From assembly GCA_045614825.1 (NCBI GenBank), contig JAZLDO010000090.1:1-30094 (forward strand): 30,094 nt of DNA. Direction: 5' to 3'. Position 1 is the stretch's first letter; each line of letters starts with the position of its first letter. A program made the translations under genes and the position numbers. This DNA is from Aphodosoma sp045614825. Lineage in GTDB: Bacteria; Bacteroidota; Bacteroidia; Bacteroidales; Paludibacteraceae. Below the pieces are notes generated by a model that worked only from the letters and a program-made list of their open reading frames with translations, was not told where the DNA came from and made no database searches. This document shows, in pieces, positions 1 through 8,085 of this stretch.

Positions 1-1
1 C

Positions 2-1186
2 TATATCCAAAAATACTACCCCGATGTAGATTCAACCCAAATTGCAAAATGGGAGGAGTCGAAAGCTTTGGAATATCGCATCATCAATGGCGAGAAATGG
101 TACTTCCGTCGCGCTGCCGACAATCTATTTCGCATTGACCCCGAGGCACGAGCATTGAAAACTCGATTAGAAGGCAAAGAACGCGCAGGTAGAGATACTG
201 TGGTAATGAATCACATTAGAGCTGTGTTGGCAGAACATAAAAAGTCGCCTAAACAAAAACTATTTGTACGTCAAGAGTGGGAGTTTGACTACAGACTATA
301 CTTTACCCCTCAATCAAGATTAGAGAATGGCGAACTAATCAAAGTTTGGTTGCCTCTACCCCCAACCGGACAAGCACGCCAAACTGACATAAGCATAAAA
401 CACTCTAATAGAAGCGTAGAATTAAACACTGGCGTGCACTCTACGGCATACATGGAGGGCAATTACAATGCCCACGACACTACGATGTTCAACATTGTGT
501 ATGAATTCGCAACATACGCCGAATACAATCCACTACCACGATGCTTCAAGCACAAAAAAACAGACCCTAACAACGCCGAACTAAAACAATATCTTGTAGA
601 AAGAGCGCCTCACTGTCTATTTACAGACAAAGTGAAAGCTTTGGCAGACAACATCGTAGGCAAAGAAAAACGTCCATACTATCAAGCGCGTAAACTATTT
701 GTTGCAATCAGAGAATTATACCCATGGGCAGGGGCATGCGAATATAGCATCATCGACAACATACCAGAATATGTAATAGAAAACCGCCACGGCGATTGTG
801 GTCAAGTGACACTACTCTACATCGCAATGTGTCGCTATTTAGGCATACCAGCACGTTGGCAAAGTGGATTTATGCTACACCCAGGCTACGACAATTTACA
901 CGACTGGTGCGAAATCTACATCGAGGGCATGGGGTGGATACCCGTTGACCCATCATTCGGTGTACAATCGTGGGGCAAAACCGAAGAAGAACGCTACTTC
1001 TATTTTGGTGGAATGGATGCCTATCGATTAATCGTAAACACAGATTGGAGTGCAAAATTGACTCCAGAAAAAAGATTCGAACGCTCGGAAACAGTGGATT
1101 TTCAACGAGGCGAATGCGAAACAGAAAAAGAGAATTTATATTTCGATAGGTGGAAATATAAATTTACTGTAACTTTGGAAAAATAA
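2..1186 (+). CDS. Transglutaminase-like (papain-fold) domain protein, 5'-truncated by window edge
   Basis: The frame is open to the left edge, so the gene begins upstream; the TTG at 68 is an internal Leu codon, not a start. About 394 residues are visible. The C-terminal half carries a transglutaminase core: Cys in a GDCGQ motif (codon at 797), His in LHDWCEIYIEG (codon 899) and Asp in VDPSFG (codon 947), the Cys-His-Asp triad order of the family. The region before it is rich in charged residues and beta-like segments. Proteins of this kind in Bacteroidetes are usually exported peptidase- or amidase-like enzymes, but the signal peptide, if any, is outside the window and the substrate is unknown. 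No hairpin follows the stop; the next gene's promoter begins only 5 bp later. The family call is confident, the reaction is not. Confidence 0.85.
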   Translation, partial: YIQKYYPDVDSTQIAKWEESKALEYRIINGEKWYFRRAADNLFRIDPEARALKTRLEGKERAGRDTVVMNHIRAVLAEHKKSPKQKLFVRQEWEFDYRLYFTPQSRLENGELIKVWLPLPPTGQARQTDISIKHSNRSVELNTGVHSTAYMEGNYNAHDTTMFNIVYEFATYAEYNPLPRCFKHKKTDPNNAELKQYLVERAPHCLFTDKVKALADNIVGKEKRPYYQARKLFVAIRELYPWAGACEYSIIDNIPEYVIENRHGDCGQVTLLYIAMCRYLGIPARWQSGFMLHPGYDNLHDWCEIYIEGMGWIPVDPSFGVQSWGKTEEERYFYFGGMDAYRLIVNTDWSAKLTPEKRFERSETVDFQRGECETEKENLYFDRWKYKFTVTLEK

Positions 1187-1190
1187 TATT

Positions 1191-1220
1191 TTGTTAATAC
1201 AGAAAAAAATTGTAACTTTG
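1191..1220 (+). promoter_or_regulatory. Bacteroidetes-type promoter for first amylase
   Basis: TTG at 1191-1193, 19 bp spacer, then TAACTTTG at 1213-1220, matching the primary sigma consensus of Bacteroidetes (TTG-N19/20-TAnnTTTG). This leaves a 5' UTR of about 55 nt before the ATG at 1280. Confidence 0.8.
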
Positions 1221-1279
1221 CATGTTAAATGCATAGTTGCAATTTTTTATATAAACAAACACAATAACAACAAACAATT

Positions 1280-4057
1280 ATGGTAAAAAGATTACTCGGC
1301 GTATTATGCGTAATTTTGCTTTGTGCGTTCGTCAATGCACAAGTAACAACCAAGCCTGCTTTTATTCAAAAAGGCTATAAAGGAGAAATCATAATAACAT
1401 TTGACCCTGCATTGGGCAATGCAGGAATGGTAGATGCCACTGAATGTTATGCTCATACAGGTCTTATCACTACTAAAAGTGAAAATGAAGGCGATTGGAA
1501 ATATGCCACAAAAACATGGCGTGGAGGTGAAGATAAATACAAAATGACCAAAAATGGCTCTGTTTGGACATTGACAATACCAAATATTTATGAATATTAT
1601 GGATGTCCTGAAACAGAAGAGATTTTGAAAATGGCATTTGTATTCAATGATGGTCCAAAAGGAGAAAAAGAGGGAAAAACAGAAGACTGGAAAGACATAT
1701 TTGTTGACTTGGTTGATGGTGGATTAAACGTAAAATTTGAAAATCCAACAGGCAACATTTTGATAGACAAAAACACCACAACAAACTTCAAAATTTCGGC
1801 ATCAGAAAAAAGCTTAGTCTCTTTGATTATCAACAATAAAGAAATCAATAAAATCGAAGGTACTGAACTTGCACACGAATATACATTTACAGAAACTGGT
1901 GATTTTATTTGCGTTGCAAAAGCAACACTCAACGAACAAACAGCAACCGATACTATTGTAATTTGTGTTGCACCAACACCAAAAAACGAAGCACGTCCTT
2001 CGGGATTGCAAGATGGTATTACCTACTACGATAACGACCCTACGAAAGTAACTCTCTCGCTTTATTATAAAGACAACAATAATAAAATTGCACAAAATGT
2101 ATTTGTTATAGGCGATTTTAATAATTGGTCTTACTCTACAGCATATCAAATGAAAAAAGATGGCGAAACTGGTTATTTTTGGCTTGATATTACTGGGTTA
2201 GAAGCAAACAAAGAGTATGTATTCCAATATGCAGTGAAACGTCCTAATGGTGCGATGGTACAAGTTTCAGACGCATTCACGCACAAAGTTGTTGACCCTA
2301 ACGACCACTATATTCCTGAAGATATATACCCTAACAAAACAGCTTATCCTGAAAAAGCAGATGGACCTTGTGCAGTTATTCAAACAGCTCGCAAACCATA
2401 CGCTTGGTCTGAAGCCACACTCAACTTCAAACGTCCTAACAGAAACAACCTCATCATTTATGAATTGTGGGTATATGATTTCTGCCCTACTCGTTCATTC
2501 GAAGGTGTTATTAATCGTTTAGATTATCTTGAAAATCTTGGCGTAAACGCTATTGAATTCATGCCTGTTAGTGAATTTGAAGGTAATATCTCATGGGGGT
2601 ACAACCCAACTCACTATTTCGCTGTTGACAAGGCATACGGAACAGACGATATGTTCAAAAAATTGGTTGACGAATGCCACAAACGTGGTATTGCCGTAAT
2701 CGTTGATATGGTATTTAACCATGCTACAGGTTGGGCTCCGTTCAATAAACTCTTTGGTGGTTACGATAATCTAAAAGATAATCCTTATTTTAACGTAAAT
2801 GCACCACACGATGGCAATGTATTCGAAGATTTCAACCACGAATTCGATTTGACACTCAACCACTTTACTCGCGTGTTGAACTATTGGCTCAAAGAATATA
2901 AAATCGATGGCTATCGTATGGACTTGAGTCATGGTTTCTGTGGTAAAAATTGTAATGAACAAAAACGCATTATGTACCACTACTTCAACGAAGGTGTAAA
3001 AGCAGTTGACCCTAACGCATATTTCATACTTGAACATTGGGATGGTAACCGCGACGACTACGCTCGCAATGGCATGATGTGTTGGGAAAACACAGGCGAA
3101 CCTTATCAAGAACTTGCTATGGGATGGTTCAATGAAGGCAAAAGTGACTTGAATAGAGCAAACAACGACAACTATGTCTCTTATGCAGAAAGCCACGACG
3201 AAGAACGTTGCGGATACAAAGCAACACAATATGGTAATGGTGCAATTAAAACAGACAAAGCTACTCGCTTAAGCTATGTACCTGCATACGTAGCAATGAG
3301 TACAATGCTCAATGGTCCACAAATGTTATGGATGTTCGAGGAATTGGGTTATGATACTTCTATCTTCTACAAAGAAGGAAGCACAGAAAACAAAGAAGAA
3401 CACAGAACCGAACCAAAACCTGTACCTGAAGCAAATGGTTTCTACAAAGATCCTACACGCATGGCTCAATACCAAAAGATAGGACAAATCAATCAACTCC
3501 GTACACGCATCTTACCTAAAGTATTTGAAGGTAATCCTACGTCACAAGATTTGGGAGGAGGTCGTCCTCTACGCAGTGTAATTTGGGGCAACGGAGTAAA
3601 TCGCGTATTTGTTGTATCTAACGTAAGCGTTAGCAACCAAGATATTAACTTACCAGAAGGAACAACTAACTGGTATGACTATCTCGCAAATAATTCTAAT
3701 GCTATGAAAGCCGGTACAAAAGTAACAATGAAACCTGGTGAAGTAAAAGTCTATACAGCTCAATACTTCCAATTGCCAGATGTACCTACAGAATACGCAT
3801 TCAATGAAAATGTAGGCTTTGATGATATCGAAATTGAGTCGAAATGTGTTGTATATCCAACAGTTGCAGAAGATATCATATTTATTGAAACAACAGAAGA
3901 GATTACCGCAGTTAATGTAATCAACGTACAAGGACAAAATCTAATCTCAGAAGGCAATGTGAATTCAATCAACATATCTTCTTTGCCTCAAGGTTTATAT
4001 ATGGTTATCGTTAATTTTGAAAATAGCCAAGAAGCATATAAAATCTATCGTAAATAA
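1280..4057 (+). CDS. Secreted GH13 alpha-amylase-family glycosidase with CBM48-like module and T9SS tail (copy 1)
   Basis: Predicted extracellular or cell-surface enzyme cutting alpha-1,4-glucans (starch/glycogen). 925 residues: Sec signal peptide 1-20 ending FVNA; an N-terminal beta domain (about 22-150) and an Ig-like stretch (155-230) of uncertain family; a CBM48/isoamylase-N-like module (about 240-335, VFVIGDFNNW); the GH13 barrel (about 390-790); and a T9SS type A sorting domain (about 855-925, ending YKIYRK with SSLPQGLYMV). GH13 region I is DMVFNH (Asp476, His481); the catalytic set is Asp548 in DGYRMDLSH, Glu585 in ILEHWD and Asp640 in ESHDEE, all intact. The same domain order occurs in the next gene, so this is a tandem duplication. 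GH13 subfamily and exact product pattern cannot be read from sequence alone. Confidence 0.93.
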   Translation: MVKRLLGVLCVILLCAFVNAQVTTKPAFIQKGYKGEIIITFDPALGNAGMVDATECYAHTGLITTKSENEGDWKYATKTWRGGEDKYKMTKNGSVWTLTIPNIYEYYGCPETEEILKMAFVFNDGPKGEKEGKTEDWKDIFVDLVDGGLNVKFENPTGNILIDKNTTTNFKISASEKSLVSLIINNKEINKIEGTELAHEYTFTETGDFICVAKATLNEQTATDTIVICVAPTPKNEARPSGLQDGITYYDNDPTKVTLSLYYKDNNNKIAQNVFVIGDFNNWSYSTAYQMKKDGETGYFWLDITGLEANKEYVFQYAVKRPNGAMVQVSDAFTHKVVDPNDHYIPEDIYPNKTAYPEKADGPCAVIQTARKPYAWSEATLNFKRPNRNNLIIYELWVYDFCPTRSFEGVINRLDYLENLGVNAIEFMPVSEFEGNISWGYNPTHYFAVDKAYGTDDMFKKLVDECHKRGIAVIVDMVFNHATGWAPFNKLFGGYDNLKDNPYFNVNAPHDGNVFEDFNHEFDLTLNHFTRVLNYWLKEYKIDGYRMDLSHGFCGKNCNEQKRIMYHYFNEGVKAVDPNAYFILEHWDGNRDDYARNGMMCWENTGEPYQELAMGWFNEGKSDLNRANNDNYVSYAESHDEERCGYKATQYGNGAIKTDKATRLSYVPAYVAMSTMLNGPQMLWMFEELGYDTSIFYKEGSTENKEEHRTEPKPVPEANGFYKDPTRMAQYQKIGQINQLRTRILPKVFEGNPTSQDLGGGRPLRSVIWGNGVNRVFVVSNVSVSNQDINLPEGTTNWYDYLANNSNAMKAGTKVTMKPGEVKVYTAQYFQLPDVPTEYAFNENVGFDDIEIESKCVVYPTVAEDIIFIETTEEITAVNVINVQGQNLISEGNVNSINISSLPQGLYMVIVNFENSQEAYKIYRK

Positions 4058-4079
4058 TTAATTTATACCAACAAAATAG

Positions 4080-4110
4080 TTGCATAATTAAAAAAATAAT
4101 CGTACCTTTG
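4080..4110 (+). promoter_or_regulatory. Promoter for second amylase, overlapping a terminator hairpin
   Basis: TTG at 4080-4082, 20 bp spacer, TACCTTTG at 4103-4110. The -7 box spans the end of the left arm and the start of the loop of the hairpin at 4092-4139, so promoter and upstream terminator share DNA. Confidence 0.75.
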
Positions 4111-4140
4111 CACTTATTGTAAAGAGTACGATTATTTTTT
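4092..4140 (+). terminator. Rho-independent terminator of amylase copy 1
   Basis: Left arm 4092-4105 (AAAAATAATCGTAC) pairs perfectly over 14 bp with 4126-4139 (GTACGATTATTTTT); loop 4106-4125. A run of T (4135-4142) ends and follows the right arm. It lies 35 bp after the stop of the first amylase. A transcript starting from the overlapping promoter would begin in the loop, so it would lack the left arm and should not be terminated here. Confidence 0.75.
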
Positions 4141-4160
4141 TTAAAACAACAATAAAACAA

Positions 4161-6944
4161 ATGATTATGGTAAAAAGATTACTTGTAGTACTAAATGTAC
4201 TTTTGTTGTGCATTATAACAAATGCACAAGTAACAACAGAGCCAGCCTTTATACCTAAAGACTATGCTGGAGAAATTGTTGTAAAATTCAATCCTACCGA
4301 AGGTAATGGTGGTATGGCAGATGCTACGGCATGCTACGCTCACACAGGTCTTATCACATCAAAAAGTAAAGATGGTGGCGATTGGAAATATGCCCCAGAA
4401 TGGCGTAAAGGTGAAGAAAAATACAAAATGACAAAAGAAGGAGATGTTTGGGTATTGAGAATTCCTGAATTATACTCTTTCTATGGTTGTCCTGAAACTG
4501 AAGAAATATTAAAGTTAGCATTTGTCTTCAACGATGGTCCAAATGGAAGCAAAGAAGGCAAAACTGAAGATGGCAAAGATATATACGTTGAATTGGCTGA
4601 ACCTGGTTTGAATGTCAAATTTACTGATCCAGCAGGTAACTTATTGATCGAAAAAGAAACATCTATTGATTTCAAAATAAACACATCAGAAGAAGCTACA
4701 ATTGTATTATCTGTCAATAATAAATCAATTAAACGAGGAAAAGGTACCGAATTAGTTGTTAATTACACATTCACTGAAACAGGCAACTACACTTGCGTAG
4801 CAAAAGCTTCAACAGATAATGATACAAAAGCTGATACTGTCATTGTATGCGTTATAGATAAACCTATCAACGAAGCTCGCCCTGAAGGTTTGCAAGATGG
4901 TATTACTTACTATGAAGATGACTCTACAAAAGTAACATTATCGTTGTACAGTAAAAACAACAAAAACGAAATTTCACAAAACGTATTCGTGTTGGGCGAC
5001 TTCAACAATTGGACATACTCAACCGATTATCAAATGAAAAAAGATGGCGAAACTGGCTATTTTTGGTTGGACATCACAGGATTAGAACCTGGCAAAGAGT
5101 ATATCTTCCAATATGCAATTATACGTCCTGATGGCTCAACTGTTCAAATTTCAGATCCTTTCACTCATAAAACTGTAGATCCGAATGACCACTATATCTC
5201 AGAAGAAATCTATCCAAATCAATTGGCATATCCAAAAGAGGCAAATGGTCCTTGTGCAGTAATCCAAACAGCTCGCAAACCATACGAATGGTCGGAAGCT
5301 ACACTCAACTTCAAACGTCCTAACAAAAACAACCTCATCATCTACGAATTATGGGTATATGACTTTTGCCCTGTTCGCTCATTAGAGGCTATTTACGACC
5401 GCTTGGACTACATTGAAAATCTTGGTGTAAATGCTATCGAATTTATGCCTATTAGCGAATTCGAAGGCAACATATCTTGGGGCTACAACCCTACTCACTA
5501 TTTTGCTCTTGACAAAGCATACGGAACTGACGATATGTTCAAAAAATTGGTTGACGAATGTCACAAACGTGGCATCGCCGTAATCGTTGATATGGTATTC
5601 AACCACGCAACAGGTTGGGCTCCTCAAAACAAAATGTTCCCATTGGCAGAAAACCCATATTACAACGTAACGCCTCCTCACGGCGACAATGTATTCGAAG
5701 ATTGGAACCATGATTTTGAAGGCACTCGCAATCACTTCCACCGCGTACTTAAATATTGGCTCGAAGAATACAAAATCGATGGTTATCGTATGGACTTAGC
5801 TCATGGTCTTTGTGGCAAAAACTGCGACAACTATGGCAATCAACACATACTTGAAGACTACTACGAAAATAGTATTAAAGCTGTAAGCGAAGACGCATAC
5901 TTCATCCTTGAACACTGGAATCGTTGGAACGAGCAACCGGCCCTCATCAATAAAGGCATGATGTGTTGGGATAATACTACTCACGCTTATTTCGAACTCG
6001 CTATGGGCTGGCACAATGGTTCAAATAGCAGTGCTTTAAATAATGCCAATAGAGACAACTACGTATCATACGCAGAAAGCCACGATGAAGAACGTTGTGG
6101 ATACAAAGCTATGCAATATGGCAATGGCGCTGTAAAAACAGACAAAGCTACTCGCTTGAGCCGTGTAGCATCATACGTCGCTATGAGCACTATGCTTAAC
6201 GGCCCTCAAATGATGTGGATGTGGGAAGAATTAGGCTACGATGTATCTATAACATACAAACATACCGACGACACATATAGCACCGACTATCGTACAGAAC
6301 CAAAACCAATACCAGAAGGAAAAGGTTTCTATACCGACCCTATGCGTATGTCGCAATATCAAATGATTGGACAAATCAATCAACTTCGCACTAAATTATT
6401 ACCTGAAGTATTTGAAGGCAATCCTACTGCACAAGATATAGCTCATGGTCGTCCTGTTCGTAGCATAACTTGGGGCGAAGGTGTTAATCGTGTATTCATT
6501 GTCTCTAATATCAGTGTCGAGCCTCAAGAAATCACACTTCCAACAGGCACTGCTAATTGGTACGACTACCTAACAAATAGCACCACTTCTATCAACGAAG
6601 GCTCGAAAATAACACTTAAAGCTGGCGAAGTAAAAGTCTATACTGCACAATATATCCAACTTCCAGAAATTCCATCTGAATATGTATTTGGCGAATGGAC
6701 TGATGTAGAAAACATTGAATTCAAATCTAACTGCATTCTACACCCTACAATTTCAGAGGATATTGTGTTTATTGAAACAACAGAAGAGATTAAATCAGTA
6801 GAAGTAATTAACCTCCAAGGCCAAAAAGTAATCTCAGAAGGCAACGTAAAAACAATCAACGTATCTTCATTACCACAAGGTTTGTATATGGTTATCGTAA
6901 ACTTCCACAACAGCCAAGAAGCTCACAAAATCTATCGCAAATAA
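4161..6944 (+). CDS. Secreted GH13 alpha-amylase-family glycosidase with CBM48-like module and T9SS tail (copy 2)
   Basis: Paralog of the preceding gene with the same architecture: signal peptide (MVKRLL... to TNA), N-terminal beta domain, Ig-like stretch, CBM48-like module (VFVLGDFNNW), GH13 barrel and T9SS type A tail ending HKIYRK. Catalytic residues, numbered from the ATG at 4161, are Asp545 (DGYRMDLAH), Glu584 (ILEHWN) and Asp642 (ESHDEE). The true start may be the in-frame ATG at 4167, because copy 1 begins MVKRLL exactly there. Copies differ mainly in the N-terminal domains and in loops around the active site (for example 5630-5700 and 5820-5990), suggesting different substrate chain-length or branch preference, which is inference. 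It has its own promoter and terminator, so the two enzymes can be expressed independently. Confidence 0.93.
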   Translation: MIMVKRLLVVLNVLLLCIITNAQVTTEPAFIPKDYAGEIVVKFNPTEGNGGMADATACYAHTGLITSKSKDGGDWKYAPEWRKGEEKYKMTKEGDVWVLRIPELYSFYGCPETEEILKLAFVFNDGPNGSKEGKTEDGKDIYVELAEPGLNVKFTDPAGNLLIEKETSIDFKINTSEEATIVLSVNNKSIKRGKGTELVVNYTFTETGNYTCVAKASTDNDTKADTVIVCVIDKPINEARPEGLQDGITYYEDDSTKVTLSLYSKNNKNEISQNVFVLGDFNNWTYSTDYQMKKDGETGYFWLDITGLEPGKEYIFQYAIIRPDGSTVQISDPFTHKTVDPNDHYISEEIYPNQLAYPKEANGPCAVIQTARKPYEWSEATLNFKRPNKNNLIIYELWVYDFCPVRSLEAIYDRLDYIENLGVNAIEFMPISEFEGNISWGYNPTHYFALDKAYGTDDMFKKLVDECHKRGIAVIVDMVFNHATGWAPQNKMFPLAENPYYNVTPPHGDNVFEDWNHDFEGTRNHFHRVLKYWLEEYKIDGYRMDLAHGLCGKNCDNYGNQHILEDYYENSIKAVSEDAYFILEHWNRWNEQPALINKGMMCWDNTTHAYFELAMGWHNGSNSSALNNANRDNYVSYAESHDEERCGYKAMQYGNGAVKTDKATRLSRVASYVAMSTMLNGPQMMWMWEELGYDVSITYKHTDDTYSTDYRTEPKPIPEGKGFYTDPMRMSQYQMIGQINQLRTKLLPEVFEGNPTAQDIAHGRPVRSITWGEGVNRVFIVSNISVEPQEITLPTGTANWYDYLTNSTTSINEGSKITLKAGEVKVYTAQYIQLPEIPSEYVFGEWTDVENIEFKSNCILHPTISEDIVFIETTEEIKSVEVINLQGQKVISEGNVKTINVSSLPQGLYMVIVNFHNSQEAHKIYRK

Positions 6945-6970
6945 ATATATTTTACCATAAAAAAATTATT

Positions 6971-7016
6971 AAACACGAGATTAGAGATATTAAAATCTTT
7001 TTATCTCGTGTTTTTT
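6971..7016 (+). terminator. Rho-independent terminator of amylase copy 2
   Basis: AAACACGAGAT (6971-6981) pairs with ATCTCGTGTTT (7003-7013), with further weak pairing inside the loop, followed by T to 7016. It lies 26 bp after the stop codon. Confidence 0.85.
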
Positions 7017-7063
7017 ATACCATTTTCAAGGAACAGCAATAATTCTCAATTTTCAAATTCCAC

Positions 7064-7094
7064 TTGCCCATATCAGTTTTTTTTTGTAACTTTG
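7064..7094 (+). promoter_or_regulatory. Promoter for glycogen-synthase-like gene
   Basis: TTG 7064-7066, 20 bp spacer, TAACTTTG 7087-7094. Good match to the Bacteroidetes consensus, 53 bp before the ATG. Confidence 0.8.
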
Positions 7095-7147
7095 CAGTCC
7101 AAAAATTGTTTACCAAAAACACTACATATTAACTACACTAACTTCTT

Positions 7148-7990
7148 ATGAAAGACCAAGAACCTGTAAAAATTCTGTACATCACACAAGAAATCAATCC
7201 TTACATCAAAGAGACTGAAATTGCTGATATATGTCGCCAATACCCACAATACACAATAGATAAAGGTTGTGAAATTCGCACTTTCATGCCTTGCTTTGGC
7301 CACATCAACGAACGTCGCAATCAATTACATGAAGTACAACGTTTATCAGGATTGAATGTTATAATCGACGACAATGACCACCCTCTTATCATTAAAGTAG
7401 CAACTATTCAAGCTACAAGAATGCAGGTTTATTTCATTGACAACGAAGACTATTTCCACCGCAATGGTATAGCAAAAGACAAAGAAGGCAACTTCTTTGA
7501 CGACAATGATGAAAGAGGTATTTTCTACGTACGCAGTGTACTTGAAACAATAAAGAAACTACGTTGGACTCCAGATATTATCCACATCAATGGCTGGATA
7601 TCTGCATTAGCTCCACTCTATATTAAAAAATCTTACGCGTCAGACCCATTCTTTGCTAACTCTAAAATAATTTATTCTATCTATAAAGATAATTTTGAAT
7701 GTCCTATACGCGAAGGTTTCGACAATCGTGTGTTGTACAACGATATAGAGCTTAGTGAAGTTGAGATACTTAAAGGCGACTTGCTCAAAACCGAAACACT
7801 CAACAAAATAGCCATCAACTATTCAGATGCGGTTATTTCTGCCTCTGACTCAATATCAGAAGAGTTAGAATCATATATCAAAGAAAAAGGCATACCTTAC
7901 CTTCCTTACCAAGAAGACAACATGCCTGACAAATATTGGGATTTTTTCTGCGAAGTATATCCTAAACTAAAAGAAGGTGAAGAAGATTAA
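7148..7990 (+). CDS. Short glycogen/starch-synthase-like protein (GT5 N-terminal half only)
   Basis: 280 residues resembling the N-terminal Rossmann half of ADP-glucose glycogen/starch synthases (GT5), beginning KILYITQEINPYIKE and containing GCEIRTFMPCFGHINERRNQ, MQVYFIDNEDYFHR and a WTPDIIHINGW segment typical of that fold. Full GT5 enzymes are nearly 480 residues; the C-terminal GT1-like half with its donor-binding motif is absent. The N-terminal KxGG loop that binds ADP-glucose in canonical enzymes reads KETEIAD here, lacking both glycines. From memory of the family, Bacteroidetes carry such short forms widely and annotate them as glycogen/starch synthase, so this is probably a conserved variant rather than a broken gene. 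Whether it is catalytic is uncertain. The next gene (DUF4270) is a usual neighbour. Confidence 0.8.
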   Translation: MKDQEPVKILYITQEINPYIKETEIADICRQYPQYTIDKGCEIRTFMPCFGHINERRNQLHEVQRLSGLNVIIDDNDHPLIIKVATIQATRMQVYFIDNEDYFHRNGIAKDKEGNFFDDNDERGIFYVRSVLETIKKLRWTPDIIHINGWISALAPLYIKKSYASDPFFANSKIIYSIYKDNFECPIREGFDNRVLYNDIELSEVEILKGDLLKTETLNKIAINYSDAVISASDSISEELESYIKEKGIPYLPYQEDNMPDKYWDFFCEVYPKLKEGEED

Positions 7991-8021
7991 AATAATTAAT
8001 TAATATAATTTTATAACAAAG

Positions 8022-8052
8022 AGGGAATTACTACATAGGCTAATTCCCTTTT
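8022..8052 (+). terminator. Terminator-like hairpin after glycogen-synthase-like gene
   Basis: AGGGAATTA (8022-8030) pairs with TAATTCCCT (8041-8049), 10-nt loop, then a short T run. It may reduce but not abolish read-through into the DUF4270 gene, which has no clear promoter of its own. Confidence 0.7.
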
Positions 8053-8085
8053 AGTGTGTTTTAGTAAATATAATATCTAAACAAA

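Noticed and set aside
68..70. TTG as start of the transglutaminase-like gene
   Set aside because: The frame is open and protein-like to the window edge; the gene is truncated, not started here.
870..1055. Minus-strand ORF inside the transglutaminase gene
   Set aside because: Antisense shadow of a conserved coding region; no signal of its own.
2771..3229. Long minus-strand ORF (152 residues) inside the first amylase
   Set aside because: Antisense to the GH13 catalytic core; composition reflects the opposite strand's codons.
7148..7990. Glycogen-synthase-like gene as a pseudogene cut short
   Set aside because: Its end is followed by a tidy terminator and no remnant of the GT1 half is found downstream in any frame; short forms are a known Bacteroidetes type.
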